Positions 11,434-21,969 of a stretch of 64,000 nt of DNA are shown here, one piece after another. Every line of letters starts with the position of its first letter. Within the stretch, counting starts at the first letter, position 1. This DNA is from Parvularculaceae bacterium. Lineage in GTDB: Bacteria; Pseudomonadota; Alphaproteobacteria; Caulobacterales; Parvularculaceae. Location of the stretch: NCBI GenBank assembly GCA_021776475.1, contig JAJFFV010000006.1, positions 806,001-870,000 of the forward strand, written 5' to 3'. Position numbers and translations under genes: made by a program. The notes below the pieces were generated by a model that searched no databases, was not told where the DNA came from, and saw only the letters and a list, made by a program, of their open reading frames with translations.

Positions 11434-12033
11434 GTGTCAAAAAAATCAGAACTAGACCCGCGGAAAAAACGATGGTCGCCGTTTCTCGAGGTTGTCCGAG
11501 CTGTTTGGTTGTTTTTTTATCGCCTCGCGGGCTGGAAGGTCTCGGGATCAGTCCCTAACACGCCAAAGTTTGTGATCATCGCAGCACCACATACCTCGAA
11601 CTGGGATTTACCCCTGATGCTGGCCGCAGCGATGCACTTTCGAATACGGCCGAAATGGATGGGCAAAGACAGCCTGTTCACGGGTCCATTCGGCTGGCTG
11701 ATGAAGGCTCTTGGTGGTATACCGATCGACAGAAGCAAGAGTAATGACGTCGTCACGCAAATGGTCGAACATTACAGCGCGCTGGATGAATTAATGGTCG
11801 CGATTCCGCCGGAAGGAACACGCGGGCGAGCCGAGAAATGGAAATCGGGCTTTTATCACATTGCCCATGGTGCCGGTGTGCCAATCGTCTGCGGTTTCAT
11901 CGACTATCCAAACAAAACGTCCGGGATCTCTTTGACCATCGAAACCACCGGCGACTATGAGCAGGACATTATTCCAGTTAAGGAGTTTTACGCGACGATT
12001 AAGGGAAAGCATCCCCACAAGTCCGGCCCTTAG
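11434..12033 (+). CDS. Lysophospholipid acyltransferase-like protein
   Basis: A plus-strand protein of about 200 residues with the acyltransferase H(x4)D motif as HTSNWD (residues 53-58) and a downstream PPEGTRGR motif, the two catalytic and phosphate-binding blocks of the PlsC family. It probably esterifies a glycerophospholipid or related alcohol at the inner membrane. An upstream GTG at 11356 also opens the frame, but GTG 11434 has an AAGGGG Shine-Dalgarno sequence and removes a low-complexity leader. It sits between nuoG and nuoH on the opposite strand and ends 6 bases from the nuoG stop. Confidence 0.85.
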   Translation: MSKKSELDPRKKRWSPFLEVVRAVWLFFYRLAGWKVSGSVPNTPKFVIIAAPHTSNWDLPLMLAAAMHFRIRPKWMGKDSLFTGPFGWLMKALGGIPIDRSKSNDVVTQMVEHYSALDELMVAIPPEGTRGRAEKWKSGFYHIAHGAGVPIVCGFIDYPNKTSGISLTIETTGDYEQDIIPVKEFYATIKGKHPHKSGP

Positions 12034-12039
12034 TGATGT

Positions 12040-14160
12040 CTATTCCGCCGCCATGCTGCCTTGCTCAATCAGTGATGCCGAGCACTCCGCCATCGTCTGA
12101 CTAGCGCGCGCGATCGCATTCGTGAGGTAATAGTTCTTGACGGGTGAGGCGAATGGTTCGGGAGACAATTTTCCAGCCTTCCCAAGGCTCTTCACATCAA
12201 AAGCCGTCCCCGCGGGCGCTTCATCCAGAGAGCCCAACACCGGCGCATCTGTGATCATCGCTTGTCGTAAGGCAAAGAGGTCATCGTAGGGGAGTTTTTT
12301 ACCGAGCCTGTCAGAGAATGCCCGAAGGATCGCCCAGTCTTCACGTGCCTCGCCGAAAGGAAAGTAGGCCCGGCTCGCCATCTGCACCCGGCCCTCTGTA
12401 TTCACATATAAGCCGTTTTGCTCCGTGTAAGCAGCTGATGGAAAAATCACGTCCGCAGTTTGCGCCCCGACATCACCATGATGGCCCTGATAGATGACAA
12501 AGGCATGGGCAAGCTTGCCAACATCAATTTCGTCACAACCGAAATTGTAAACCACCTCGATATCACCAGATGCAGCGCCATCCAGGATACCACGCACCCC
12601 GAGACCGTCCTCACCTGGCAGGAACCCAAGGTCGAGAGCACCGACGCGCGCAGCAGCGGTGTGCAGAATATTAAACCCGTTCCAGCCTTCTTTGACCGCG
12701 CCGACAGCATCGGCCAGAGCTCCAATTTCGGCGAGCAACGCCCCTGTATCAGTCCTTGTCAGAGCGCCCATACCAATAACGATCGCCGGGCGCTCGGCTT
12801 TCTTCATCACATCGAGGAAACTGCCTTCGCTTTTGGCGACAGCAGTAAGGCTTTCTGGCCCTGCGCCCAGATGAGCGTACTCATAGGTAAGCTCTGCAGC
12901 TTCGCCTATCAGGCCGATTTGCAGATCTATGTCGGCAAGCCACATTTTGCGCAGCCTTGCATTGATCAACGGCGCTTCAACCCGCGGGTTGGTGCCAATC
13001 AGCAGAACTGCGTCGGCTCGCTCCAACCCGGAAATGCCGGAATTGAACAGATAACTCTCGCGCGGCGGCTGGCTGCCATCTGCCGACACACCAAGACCAG
13101 CGCCATCCTGACGACAATCCGTATGCGGTGTACCGATCGCCACCATCAGGTCTTTCAAAGCCTTAACAGCTTCCGCCGGCACAAGATCACCAGCGATGGC
13201 CGCAACTTTCTCGGGCGCGGTATTTTTCAATTTAGCGGCAGCAGCGGAAAATGCTTCATCCCAACTTGCCTGCTGTAGTTTGCCATTCTTGCGGACATAT
13301 GGCTGATCGAGCCGCTGGCTTTTTAGACCGTCCCAAATGAACCGCGACTTGTCTGCCAGCCATTCTTCGTTCACATCCTGATGCGTGCGCGGCAATATCC
13401 GCAGCACTTCCCGGCCACGCGCATCGACACGGATATTCGAGCCAACAGCATCCATCACGTCGATCGTTTCGGTCTTGCGCAACTCCCACGGTCGTGCAGT
13501 AAAAGCGTACGGTTTCGAGGTCAGCGCGCCAACCGGGCAGACATCGATCAGATTGCCCGTCAGTTCACTTTCGACTGCTTTTTCCAGATAAGTTGTAATT
13601 TCAGCGTTCTCACCACGATTTACGAGACCCAGGTCGTCGACACCCGCAATCTCAGTCGCGAACCGGACACACCTTGTACACTGGATGCAACGGGTCATGA
13701 TCGTTTTGATCAATGGCCCCATGTGTTTTTCTTCGACTGCCCGTTTGTTTTCTTCAAACCGGGTTCCATCACGGCCATAGGCCATCGCCTGATCCTGCAA
13801 GTCGCACTCGCCACCCTGGTCACAGATCGGACAATCAAGCGGATGGTTGATCAAGAGGAACTCCATCACGCCTTCGCGTGCTTTCTTGACCATCGGCGTG
13901 TTGGTGAAGAGTTCCGGTGGCTCGCCTTCAGGGCCCGGTCGCAAATCTCGCACATTTTGGGCGCAGGATGCGACCGGCTTTGGCGGCCCACCCTTCACCT
14001 CGATCAGACACATCCGGCAGTTACCGGCAACCGACAGGCGCTCGTGATAACAAAAACGCGGGATTTCTTCGCCAGCCTCTTCGCAGGCCTGAAGCAATGT
14101 CAGGTCCGAGCGAACGTCAACTTCGATGCCGTTGACTTTGATGGTACGGGTATCAGCCAT
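12040..14160 (-). CDS. nuoG: NADH-quinone oxidoreductase subunit G
   Basis: A 706-residue iron-sulfur subunit of complex I. The N-terminal [2Fe-2S] domain (Cys in FCYHERLSVAGNCRMC), the His/Cys motif, the CPICDQGGECDLQD motif and the CIQCTRCVRF motif for the [4Fe-4S] clusters are all present. A molybdopterin-oxidoreductase-like domain follows. Large open frames on the opposite strand here are coding shadows. Confidence 0.96.
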   Translation of the reverse strand: MADTRTIKVNGIEVDVRSDLTLLQACEEAGEEIPRFCYHERLSVAGNCRMCLIEVKGGPPKPVASCAQNVRDLRPGPEGEPPELFTNTPMVKKAREGVMEFLLINHPLDCPICDQGGECDLQDQAMAYGRDGTRFEENKRAVEEKHMGPLIKTIMTRCIQCTRCVRFATEIAGVDDLGLVNRGENAEITTYLEKAVESELTGNLIDVCPVGALTSKPYAFTARPWELRKTETIDVMDAVGSNIRVDARGREVLRILPRTHQDVNEEWLADKSRFIWDGLKSQRLDQPYVRKNGKLQQASWDEAFSAAAAKLKNTAPEKVAAIAGDLVPAEAVKALKDLMVAIGTPHTDCRQDGAGLGVSADGSQPPRESYLFNSGISGLERADAVLLIGTNPRVEAPLINARLRKMWLADIDLQIGLIGEAAELTYEYAHLGAGPESLTAVAKSEGSFLDVMKKAERPAIVIGMGALTRTDTGALLAEIGALADAVGAVKEGWNGFNILHTAAARVGALDLGFLPGEDGLGVRGILDGAASGDIEVVYNFGCDEIDVGKLAHAFVIYQGHHGDVGAQTADVIFPSAAYTEQNGLYVNTEGRVQMASRAYFPFGEAREDWAILRAFSDRLGKKLPYDDLFALRQAMITDAPVLGSLDEAPAGTAFDVKSLGKAGKLSPEPFASPVKNYYLTNAIARASQTMAECSASLIEQGSMAAE

Positions 14161-14256
14161 GAAACCTCTGATTTCGTAATGATTTTGGCCTGTTTAGCGG
14201 GGTTCAGCTGCAAGCGCCAGCATCAAAACAGTGATTCTGTGCGTCACAGAATGCTG

Positions 14257-14787
14257 TTATAATACCCTGGCCAAAATGAACTCCTGATCCCGTTGGTCAC
14301 CCACCAAAAACTCATAATCGCCAATTTTCTCAAACCCAAACCTCCTGTACAGCCGTTGGGCGCCGTGATTGTCTGAATAGACGCCGATATAAATCGGGTT
14401 GAAGCCCTCATCATCGAACCAGCGCATCATCACATCCATCATCAGGCCGCCAAGGCCTGCAGATTGATGTGACGGGAGAACGTAGAGCCGTTTCACTTCG
14501 CCGCTACGCACCGGCATGTCCGTTACCGGCAACATACATCTCCCACCGACGCCGTATCCAACAACTGAGCCGTCTTTATCCGCAACGATCCATATCCGGA
14601 ATCCGGGGTCTGCAAGCAGATCCTTGTAGGTCTCGGTCGAATGATACTTTTTGAGAAATTGCTGGAGGTCAGCAGGTGAGTAATACTGGCTGAAAGAGTC
14701 AGCAAAAGTCTGTTTGCTGATCACAGACAAGACTTCGGCGTCATCTCTGGTCGCGACCTGAATTTTATACCCAGCTGTTGTAGCCAT
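14257..14787 (-). CDS. GNAT family N-acetyltransferase
   Basis: A 176-residue GNAT-fold protein. The acetyl-CoA pyrophosphate loop is visible as HQSAGLGGLMMD (near residues 109-120), and RLYRRFGFEKIGDYEF is the usual C-terminal strand region. The acceptor substrate cannot be read from sequence. It lies between nuoF and nuoG with the sulfotransferase gene, same strand as nuo, and looks like an insertion into the operon. Confidence 0.88.
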   Translation of the reverse strand: MATTAGYKIQVATRDDAEVLSVISKQTFADSFSQYYSPADLQQFLKKYHSTETYKDLLADPGFRIWIVADKDGSVVGYGVGGRCMLPVTDMPVRSGEVKRLYVLPSHQSAGLGGLMMDVMMRWFDDEGFNPIYIGVYSDNHGAQRLYRRFGFEKIGDYEFLVGDQRDQEFILARVL

Positions 14788-14831
14788 CTGCGGGTTTTAC
14801 AAATAGCCAGCACAAGAATCAATTCATTGCA

Positions 14832-15611
14832 TTAATTCGGAAGAAATTGTTCATATGGCGTGCCGCGCAATGCCTCCGCGATAGCGTCAAAATTCGAAAT
14901 CAGTAGCCGCAAGTCAGGCGGTGTGACTTTTTTGAGCGTAGAGCGATAGTCATGCGTGGGAAGCCTTAGCGCATTCAAAAGCCTGCTATGAGTTTCCGTT
15001 TGTGCCTCGGGCGTAGCGAGGTCGCGTTCGTAAACGAGGTCCGTTCTCTCGAGGCCATCCAGTAGGGCCATTTCAAATTCGAGCAAACTGCGACTGCCAT
15101 CCATCCAGCGTAGGAGTTCGTCCGGCTCAATGAGTATTGCCTGATGCTTGTCTGCGTGTTGATCCGTCGAATGATACGCGCCGCGTCTTGCCGCATAGAT
15201 GTTGGACACGGCATGATTAAGAAGATTGTCCCGCCGTAGGTGAAAAATTGTTGCTTTATTATCCATCAGCCAGCGGCGAATAGCTTGTTGCTTACGAACC
15301 GAACAAAGCTCTTTTACCTGATAGCTTAGAAGTTTAAATCCGCGAACCGGTGTCGGGCACACGCTAAGGCGATTTTGGATATAGGGTATCGGCGCGATAG
15401 TCGGGTACCTCAGGATTTCGCCCAGGCAAGTCGCCAGTGGGTGTGCATCCAGCATTTCCACAACGAGAGTAGACCCCGAGCGGCCCCTGCCAAATAAAAC
15501 AAACTGAACCGCGCCTTGATTATGTTTACCCTGTTCGGATAAGAACGTCTGTACTATTGCGTTCCCCTCCAGCAGGTATCCGCCAAATTTGTGCTGCAGA
15601 GATTTAATCAT
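14832..15611 (-). CDS. Sulfotransferase family protein
   Basis: A 259-residue protein with the PAPS 5'-phosphosulfate-binding loop FGRGRSGST (residues 40-48) followed by a helix with a hydrophobic pattern, and a HLRRDNLLNHAVS segment around residues 125-140 that matches the 3'-phosphate-binding block (R...S). It should transfer sulfate from PAPS to an unknown hydroxyl or amine acceptor. No exported signal is seen. Confidence 0.82.
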   Translation of the reverse strand: MIKSLQHKFGGYLLEGNAIVQTFLSEQGKHNQGAVQFVLFGRGRSGSTLVVEMLDAHPLATCLGEILRYPTIAPIPYIQNRLSVCPTPVRGFKLLSYQVKELCSVRKQQAIRRWLMDNKATIFHLRRDNLLNHAVSNIYAARRGAYHSTDQHADKHQAILIEPDELLRWMDGSRSLLEFEMALLDGLERTDLVYERDLATPEAQTETHSRLLNALRLPTHDYRSTLKKVTPPDLRLLISNFDAIAEALRGTPYEQFLPN

Positions 15612-15809
15612 GATCGAGGCTCGAACCGGTTTATTCCAATAGCAAGACTAGCAGAAAATCGTTAACTGATCAGCTAACTGTCGAAAACCATGAGGAGAGA
15701 CTGGCCAAAACACTCGCTGTTGCCGTATTCACGGCCTTGGCGCACAGGGGCGTAATCCTGTCACTGATTCTGAGAAAATGCGATCAGCCGCCGCACGCGG
15801 TATGATGAC

Positions 15810-16286
15810 ATGCGGAAGTTTGTCTTTCAAAACCTGGGTGACGCTTCCACCTATCAAAAAACATCTGATCCAAGTGACATACCTATGAGAACATCCAAAA
15901 GCGCGTGCGAAAGACGTTTGGGTTCAACAACCCAATGTTCACTGTGTCCGATGCATCCTACAAGATTTTTCCGACCTGCCTGGCAATCAAAAATTCAAAC
16001 CGTGGTGGCTAACTTCTATGATAAGGACGATATTCTGGGCTTTTCCTTAGAAGACATTGGTCCCATATCTGCCTCTTTGGAGTAGTGTGGCGAATTGAAA
16101 GAAAACGCGATCTCCTCTGGCAACATCATCACCTCCTGGAACCCGGCATCCCACAATGGGTACTGGCGCGATGATGATTTCTATGTGCCCGCAGTGAACT
16201 TTTTTTTGAAGAAGCTGTTGAGAGCTCAAGTGGATTCAAGGGCACCACTTCTCATACAACGCATAGAACCGTCATATAGGATCTGA
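15810..16286 (+). pseudogene. Broken ORF, hydrolase-like remnant with in-frame stop
   Basis: Two open segments, 15810-16085 and 16086-16286, are in the same frame and separated only by a TAG at 16083-16085. The second half (TSWNPASHNGYWRDDDF) and the part before the stop (VANFYDKDDILGF) read like the C-terminal region of a large uncharacterised hydrolase-like protein family; the N-terminal 60 residues do not look like protein. I call it a decayed gene fragment. The flank 15612-15809 holds nothing else recognisable. Confidence 0.5.
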
Positions 16287-16289
16287 CGC

Positions 16290-17588
16290 CTACTCCGCCG
16301 CGATCACCTGCATGTGGCCGCGATCAGCACGATAGTTGTTGATCCGTTCTTCAATCTCCGGGCGGAAATGCTCGATCAAACCCTGCACTGGCCAAGCAGC
16401 AGCATCGCCCAATGCGCAAATTGTGTGACCCTCAATCTGGCCGGCCACGCTCAACAACTTGTCGATTTCCGCTGTAGACGAGTCACCTACCGCCATGCGC
16501 TCTAACACGCGCCACATCCAGCCGGTGCCTTCGCGGCATGGCGTGCACTGTCCGCAGCTTTCATGTTTGTAAAAATAGCTAATACGGGCAATCGCTTTCA
16601 CGATGTCAGTTGACTGATCCATAACAATAACTGCCGCCGTACCAAGGCCGGATTTGTGCTCCATTAGCGCGTCAAAATCCATTAACACATCGTCGCAAAT
16701 GTCTTTCGGCAGACAGCGCACCGAAGACCCGCCAGGGATAATCGCTTTCAGATTGTCCCAGCCGCCCCGGACGCCGCCGCAATGGGTGTCAATCAAAGTT
16801 TTCAACGGGATCGACATTGCTTCTTCCACATTACACGGATGGTTCACATGCCCTGAAATACAGAAAACTTTGGTGCCAGCATTGCGATCCCGCCCGAATC
16901 GCTTAAACCAGTCGGCGCCGCGACGAATAATTGTCGGCACAACGGCGATTGACTCAACGTTGTTCACTGTTGTCGGACAGCCGTAAAGGCCCGCACCTGC
17001 CGGAAACGGTGGCTTCAGTCGCGGTTGACCTTTTTTGCCTTCAAGGCTCTCAAGCAAAGCGGTTTCTTCGCCACATATATAAGCACCCGCCCCGTGATGC
17101 ACGTGAAGATCAAAATCCCAGCCATGGATATTGTCTTTGCCGATAAGTTTGGCCTCATACGCTTCATCAATCGCCCGCTGCAGCTGCTCGCGCTCAAAAA
17201 TATATTCCCCACGAATATAGATGTAGCAGGTGTTTGCTTTCATCGCGAAGCTGGCAACGAGGCACCCTTCGATCAGCAGATGCGGATCATGCCGCATGAT
17301 TTCTCGATCTTTGCAGGTGCCGGGTTCTGATTCATCAGCATTCACCACAAGATAGTGCGGCCGGTCACCCACTTCCTTCGGCATGAACGACCACTTTAGC
17401 CCGGTCGGAAAACCGGCGCCGCCGCGTCCTCGTAGACCGGATTCCTTGGTTTGGTCGATGATCCAGTCACCGCCCATTTCAAGGATCTCTTTGGTTGCAT
17501 TCCACGCCCCACGCTGCTTCGCCCCTTCAAGGCGATAGTCTTGCAGGCCATAGAGATTAGTGAATATGCGGTCTTTATCCTGAAGCAT
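16290..17588 (-). CDS. nuoF: NADH-quinone oxidoreductase subunit F
   Basis: A 432-residue NADH- and FMN-binding subunit of complex I, the entry point for electrons. The glycine-rich [20 protein letters not shown] motif is near residues 49-64, the FMN motif [19 protein letters not shown] follows, and the N3 [4Fe-4S] motif [15 protein letters not shown] lies near residues 342-356. It is 19 bases after nuoE. Confidence 0.97.
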   Translation of the reverse strand: MLQDKDRIFTNLYGLQDYRLEGAKQRGAWNATKEILEMGGDWIIDQTKESGLRGRGGAGFPTGLKWSFMPKEVGDRPHYLVVNADESEPGTCKDREIMRHDPHLLIEGCLVASFAMKANTCYIYIRGEYIFEREQLQRAIDEAYEAKLIGKDNIHGWDFDLHVHHGAGAYICGEETALLESLEGKKGQPRLKPPFPAGAGLYGCPTTVNNVESIAVVPTIIRRGADWFKRFGRDRNAGTKVFCISGHVNHPCNVEEAMSIPLKTLIDTHCGGVRGGWDNLKAIIPGGSSVRCLPKDICDDVLMDFDALMEHKSGLGTAAVIVMDQSTDIVKAIARISYFYKHESCGQCTPCREGTGWMWRVLERMAVGDSSTAEIDKLLSVAGQIEGHTICALGDAAAWPVQGLIEHFRPEIEERINNYRADRGHMQVIAAE

Positions 17589-17607
17589 ATGTTTCTCTTT
17601 TGATATT

Positions 17608-18273
17608 TTATTCTGTCACTGTCGGTTCGCTGTTCGGTAGCTTCCTGATCTTCTTCGCCATCGACCCGTCATAGAGGCCCTCGTCAGTGAGAGTGGTATT
17701 CTCACCTTCCGGATCGGACGTGTGCCGGCCCGGGTTGAACGTACCCGGCTCGACATATTCGCCCTTGTCGAGCTTTAACAGGATTTCCTCGAACTTCCCC
17801 GTCGTTAGATCTTCATAATAGTAGTCATTGATCTGCACCATCGGCGCGTTGCAGCAGGCACCGAGGCACTCCACTTCCAGCCAGGAGAGCTTGCCCGTAT
17901 CGTTGATGGTATTTTCTGCCCCAATCACTTTTTTGCATATTTCTTTCAAATCTTCTGCATCACGCAGCATGCACGGTGTCGTCCCGCAGAGCTGGACAAA
18001 ATACTCACCGACCGGGGCGAGGTTGAACATCGTGTAGAAACTCGCCACTTCGTAGACCCGAATATATGGCATCTCTAGTTGCCTTGCGATTACCTCCATC
18101 GCCGGGATCGAAATCCATCCGTCCTGTTTCTGTGCCTGCCAGAGAAACGGAATAACACAGGACGCCTGTCGCCCCTCCGGATACTTCTGCATCTGGCCTT
18201 CACACCAGGTCATATTTTCACTAGACCACTGAAATGACGTCGGTTGCTCTCTGTGTGGTTTACGTGATGCCAT
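17608..18273 (-). CDS. nuoE: NADH-quinone oxidoreductase subunit E
   Basis: A [2Fe-2S] subunit of complex I of about 221 residues. The cluster ligands are seen in CGTTPCMLR and CLGACCNAP. The ATG at 18273, preceded by AGGAG, is preferred to an upstream in-frame TTG at 18279. Start codon and preceding gene stop are 2 bases apart, suggesting coupling. A C-terminal polar tail of about 45 residues follows the cluster domain. Confidence 0.95.
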   Translation of the reverse strand: MASRKPHREQPTSFQWSSENMTWCEGQMQKYPEGRQASCVIPFLWQAQKQDGWISIPAMEVIARQLEMPYIRVYEVASFYTMFNLAPVGEYFVQLCGTTPCMLRDAEDLKEICKKVIGAENTINDTGKLSWLEVECLGACCNAPMVQINDYYYEDLTTGKFEEILLKLDKGEYVEPGTFNPGRHTSDPEGENTTLTDEGLYDGSMAKKIRKLPNSEPTVTE

Positions 18274-18275
18274 TG

Positions 18276-18695
18276 TCAAACTCCTGCCGCAGCGCGTTCT
18301 TCCAGCGCCGCTATTTTCTTAAGCCGTTTTCCGGCCCCCTCAATTGTCCTGCGCAGCATCGCGGTTCGATAAGCGCGGATGAACGTTCCGATCACCGGCA
18401 ACCGACCGGTCACATCGCTGCGGATGACCAGAATAAAAAACGCCAATGTCGGCAAAGTGCGTAGCAGCAATGTCGTATCATCCATTTCCGCGACACCGGC
18501 ATCCATCATCTGCATTCTCAGCGGCACCATCACGACGCCAACAAACGCTCCAAAAATCACACTGTAAAAGAGAGCGCCTACCCGCGCTGCCCAAGATCGG
18601 CCATCGGTGTGTTCTTTCTTCAGCATGAAGAGCGAGATAACCAGAAATCCGAACGCTACAAGGGCGGTCGCCATTACTTGAAGTTCACTCAGCAC
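18276..18695 (-). CDS. Small membrane protein encoded between nuoD and nuoE
   Basis: About 139 residues with three hydrophobic stretches (residues 8-20, 37-58 and 81-95) and a basic C-terminal tail, so probably an inner-membrane protein. The GTG start at 18695 has GAGG five bases upstream; the longer frame from 18755 gives an unconvincing Cys/Arg leader. Small unidentified genes are known at this place in some alphaproteobacterial nuo operons. A role with complex I is inferred only from position. Confidence 0.65.
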   Translation of the reverse strand: MLSELQVMATALVAFGFLVISLFMLKKEHTDGRSWAARVGALFYSVIFGAFVGVVMVPLRMQMMDAGVAEMDDTTLLLRTLPTLAFFILVIRSDVTGRLPVIGTFIRAYRTAMLRRTIEGAGKRLKKIAALEERAAAGV

Positions 18696-18776
18696 ATTAC
18701 CCTCACAAACTCTTGTATTCGCACACCAGGCACATCGCCTCGATGATCTCAGCAATGAAAACCAATACCCAAGTCA

Positions 18777-19997
18777 TTACCGATCGATCTCACCGAAAAC
18801 GATATCCAGCGTGCCGATAATTGCTGACACATCCGCCAGCATGTGACCCTTGTTCATCCAGTCCATCGCCTGAAGATGCGAAAAGCCTGGTGCGCGAATT
18901 TTGCAGCGATATGGCCTGTTCGAACCGTCGGAGACGAGAAAAACGCCGAACTCGCCCTTCGGTGCTTCGACCGCTGTGTAAACTTCGCCAGCCGGGACTT
19001 TCGGTCCTTCCGTATACAGTTTGAAGTGATGGATAAGCGCTTCCATCGAGTCTTTCATCTCAGCGCGCTTCGGCGGCGATACTTTACCGTCAGTCGACAT
19101 CACTGGCCCCGGCTCAATCTTTGCAAGGCATTGTTTGATGATCGACAGTGACTGCGTCATTTCCTCCATCCGGCACAGGTAACGATCATAACAATCACCA
19201 TTCTTGCCGATAGGAATATCGAACTCCAATTCGTCATAAATCTCGTAAGGCTGGCTCTTGCGTAAATCCCACGCGACACCAGAGCCGCGCAGCATAACGC
19301 CCGTAAAGCCCCAGTCAAACGCCTGTTCTTTTGAGACGACGCCAATGTCAGCATTACGCTGCTTGAAGATGCGATTGTCAGTGATCAACGTCTCGATATC
19401 TGCCATCACCCGCGGAAATTCCTCACACCACTGACCAATATCATCCAGCAGGTCCTGAGGCAAATCCTGATGCACCCCGCCGAGCCTGAAATAGGCGGCG
19501 TGCATGCGACTTCCGCTGGCGCGTTCATAAAACACCATCAACTTCTCACGTTCTTCAAACCCCCATAGCGGCGGCGTCAGTGCACCAACATCCATCGCCT
19601 GTGTCGTGACATTGAGGATGTGCGACAGGAGCCTCCCAATTTCAGAATAAATCACCCGGATGATCTGGCCACGCCGCGGCACCTCGATCCCGAGTAACTT
19701 TTCGGCAGCGAGACAAAACGCATGCTCCTGGTTCATCGGTGCTACGTAGTCGAGCCGATCGAAATACGGAATCGCTTGCAAATATGTCTTGTATTCGATC
19801 AGCTTTTCGGTACCGCGATGTAAAAGCCCTATATGCGGATCGACCCGCTCGACGACCTCGCCGTCAAGCTCCAGCACCAGCCGCAGCACGCCATGCGCCG
19901 CCGGATGCTGCGGGCCAAAGTTAATCGTGAAGTTTCGCTCCGACGATGCGTCTGACGCCGAGTCCTCAACCGTAACTATTTTTGTTCCGTCTGGCAT
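18777..19997 (-). CDS. nuoD: NADH-quinone oxidoreductase subunit D
   Basis: The 49-kDa-type quinone-binding subunit of complex I, about 406 residues from the ATG at 19997. The [22 protein letters not shown] segment and the [13 protein letters not shown] segment are family signatures. The ATG starts two bases beyond the nuoC stop and has an AGGTAAG Shine-Dalgarno; a longer frame to 20066 lies inside nuoC and is not needed. Confidence 0.97.
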   Translation of the reverse strand: MPDGTKIVTVEDSASDASSERNFTINFGPQHPAAHGVLRLVLELDGEVVERVDPHIGLLHRGTEKLIEYKTYLQAIPYFDRLDYVAPMNQEHAFCLAAEKLLGIEVPRRGQIIRVIYSEIGRLLSHILNVTTQAMDVGALTPPLWGFEEREKLMVFYERASGSRMHAAYFRLGGVHQDLPQDLLDDIGQWCEEFPRVMADIETLITDNRIFKQRNADIGVVSKEQAFDWGFTGVMLRGSGVAWDLRKSQPYEIYDELEFDIPIGKNGDCYDRYLCRMEEMTQSLSIIKQCLAKIEPGPVMSTDGKVSPPKRAEMKDSMEALIHHFKLYTEGPKVPAGEVYTAVEAPKGEFGVFLVSDGSNRPYRCKIRAPGFSHLQAMDWMNKGHMLADVSAIIGTLDIVFGEIDR

Positions 19998-19998
19998 G

Positions 19999-20601
19999 TC
20001 ACTTACCTGCCTTTTCATCGCCCGGAAGCGCGTACTCAGCGCCCTCCCACGGCGACATGTAATCAAAGTTACGGTATTCCTGTGTCAGTTTCACGGGCTC
20101 ATATACGACCCGGCCTTGTTCATCATCATAGCGCACTTCAACGTGCCCAGTCAGCGGGAAATCCTTTCGCAAGGGGTGTCCTTCAAACCCGTAATCGGTC
20201 AGGATACGGCGCAAATCCGGATGACCTTCAAACTGGATTCCATACATGTCGAAGGCTTCTCGTTCAAACCAATCAGCGCATGGAAAAACGTCAATCGCCG
20301 TCGGGATGTTATCGCCTTCGCCGACTGCTGCTTTCACCCGAATGCGCTGATTATTGTGCATACTGAGGAGATGATAGACCACATCAAAGCGTTTGCTGCG
20401 CTCCGGATAATCAACCCCGCACAAATCGATCAACTGAATAAACCGACACATCCGGTCATCGCGCAAAAACTTCAGCACTCGGTCGATAACATTGGTATCG
20501 ACCCTAATGTTAAGTTCATCAAAAGCAACGACGGCCGAGAGCAGATCCTCGCCCAGCTTGCCCTCAATATGCTCCTTCAATTCAATCAGGTCTTCGTTCA
20601 T
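19999..20601 (-). CDS. nuoC: NADH-quinone oxidoreductase subunit C
   Basis: A 200-residue 30-kDa-type subunit of the peripheral arm. The conserved block around [16 protein letters not shown] and the C-terminal [11 protein letters not shown] identify it. It is not fused to NuoD, unlike in enterobacteria. An 82-base gap lies between its start and the nuoB stop. Confidence 0.96.
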   Translation of the reverse strand: MNEDLIELKEHIEGKLGEDLLSAVVAFDELNIRVDTNVIDRVLKFLRDDRMCRFIQLIDLCGVDYPERSKRFDVVYHLLSMHNNQRIRVKAAVGEGDNIPTAIDVFPCADWFEREAFDMYGIQFEGHPDLRRILTDYGFEGHPLRKDFPLTGHVEVRYDDEQGRVVYEPVKLTQEYRNFDYMSPWEGAEYALPGDEKAGK

Positions 20602-20683
20602 TCAGAAGCCTCTTTGTTCGATCGGTTTGGAATCGTGCGCTCTTAGAAATCGTTCAACGAACAGAATGTAGTTGTTTGGGACC

Positions 20684-21262
20684 CTACCTCACAATGCTTC
20701 CTTCGCGCCGGATCTTCTTCTGCAACTGCAGCAAGCCATAGATCAGCGCTTCGGCGGTTGGTGGACAACCCGGCACATAGATATCGACCGGGACAATCCG
20801 GTCACAGCCGCGCACAACAGCATATGAGTAGTGGTAATAGCCTCCGCCATTGGCACATGAGCCCATGGAGACAACATAGCGCGGCTCCGGCATCTGGTCG
20901 TAAACCTTGCGCAGTGCCGGCGCCATTTTGTTGGTCAGTGTACCCGCAACAATCATCAGGTCAGACTGGCGCGGGGAAGCCCGCGGCGCCATGCCAAAGC
21001 GCTCCATGTCATAGCGCGGCATCGACGCCTGCATCATTTCAACGGCGCAGCAGGCAAGCCCGAAGGTCATCCACATCAGCGAGCCGGTTCGCGCCCAGTT
21101 GATCACTGCATCCGCCGGAGCCGTGAAAAATCCTCGGTCCGCTAACTGGTCTGAAAGTTCGTTGAAAAACGGGTCTTTCGCCGACGGGTTATACCCTTCC
21201 GCTGTGGAGCGCGCGGCTTCGCCATAAGCAAGCACAGAAGGAGCCTTTTTGTTTATCGCCAT
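20684..21262 (-). CDS. nuoB: NADH-quinone oxidoreductase subunit B
   Basis: The subunit that holds cluster N2, which hands electrons to quinone. Ligands are visible as [17 protein letters not shown] and [12 protein letters not shown]. The ATG at 21262, with GGAG seven bases upstream, is preferred to 21283; it overlaps the nuoA end by 10 bases. Length from this start is about 192 residues. Confidence 0.96.
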   Translation of the reverse strand: MAINKKAPSVLAYGEAARSTAEGYNPSAKDPFFNELSDQLADRGFFTAPADAVINWARTGSLMWMTFGLACCAVEMMQASMPRYDMERFGMAPRASPRQSDLMIVAGTLTNKMAPALRKVYDQMPEPRYVVSMGSCANGGGYYHYSYAVVRGCDRIVPVDIYVPGCPPTAEALIYGLLQLQKKIRREGSIVR

Positions 21263-21648
21263 TCCAGCGCTCCTTTTTTCCACTCATAGGCAAAGCCGAT
21301 AAAAAATACCGCTAGGAAAACAAACATCGACCAGAACGCAAAAATCTGGAAATCCCGGTCCGTCCCGATTTCAGGGTTGAACAGCGCCACCGCCCAGGGG
21401 AACAAAAATGCCACGTCCAGATCTACAATAATGAATAGGATCGCGACGATATAGAACTGCACATCGAACTTCATTCGCGCATCATCAAATGGCTCAAACC
21501 CGCATTCATAGGTGGAGACTTTTTCCGGGTCCGGGTTGCTCGGTGCCAGCACCATCGGCAGCACCAGAAACAGCGCACCGAAGATAGAGGCAAGCCCCAG
21601 GAAAATAAGGATCGGCAGATAATTCAGCAGAAAATCGGAACTGGCCAC
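21253..21648 (-). CDS. nuoA: NADH-quinone oxidoreductase subunit A
   Basis: A 131-residue three-helix membrane subunit (ND3 type). The segment with [12 protein letters not shown] carries the conserved conformationally sensitive Cys of the family. It is the first gene of the operon; its leader holds a hairpin with a T-run (21680-21705) and a possible promoter (21721-21749). Confidence 0.96.
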   Translation of the reverse strand: MASSDFLLNYLPILIFLGLASIFGALFLVLPMVLAPSNPDPEKVSTYECGFEPFDDARMKFDVQFYIVAILFIIVDLDVAFLFPWAVALFNPEIGTDRDFQIFAFWSMFVFLAVFFIGFAYEWKKGALEWR

Positions 21649-21679
21649 AGGTCATTCCCTTTTGTTGTCAGGCACACTC

Positions 21680-21705
21680 AAAAAGCCCCCAAAACCAGCC
21701 GGGGC
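21680..21705 (-). terminator. Terminator-like hairpin in the nuoA leader
   Basis: On the minus strand GCCCC (21705-21701) can pair with GGGGC (21689-21685), followed directly by five T (21684-21680). It lies between the candidate promoter and nuoA, so it would be an attenuator of the operon or an accident of composition. The stem is short, so confidence is low. Confidence 0.3.
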
Positions 21706-21720
21706 ACCAAGGTTTGCCGA

Positions 21721-21749
21721 AAACTAGAAAGGTCCGTCGCCAATGGCAA
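21721..21749 (-). promoter_or_regulatory. Candidate sigma70-type promoter of the nuo operon
   Basis: On the minus strand TTGCCA (complement of 21744-21749), a 17-base spacer and TAGTTT (complement of 21721-21726) lie about 75 bases before nuoA. This is a weak match read by eye. It is the only reasonable promoter seen between nuoA and the tRNA fragment; the remainder of 21750-21969 shows no other feature. Confidence 0.3.
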
Positions 21750-21969
21750 TGGCAAACGCCTGCAACTCGTAAATTTGTGGTAAATCTTGACTCACAGGTC
21801 GCTCGAGATGAGAGATAGAAGGCTGTTTTCATCTACGCGGTGCAAGTTGAAAAATACGAGCACGAGAGCTACCTGTTATTGCGCTGAGCTCTACTGCCAA
21901 AGAATGCGGCCAACGCTGGTCAGACGAAGGAGGAAGATTCGGGCTTCTGCTGATAAAATGTGGTTAAAA

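Noticed and set aside
12460-14262. Long plus-strand open frames opposite nuoG (272 and 293 codons)
   Set aside because: They mirror a certain nuoG reading, show no domain pattern and have odd composition; coding shadows.
19789-20646. Plus-strand frame of 285 codons opposite nuoC/nuoD
   Set aside because: Both minus-strand genes are certain; no recognisable protein in this frame.
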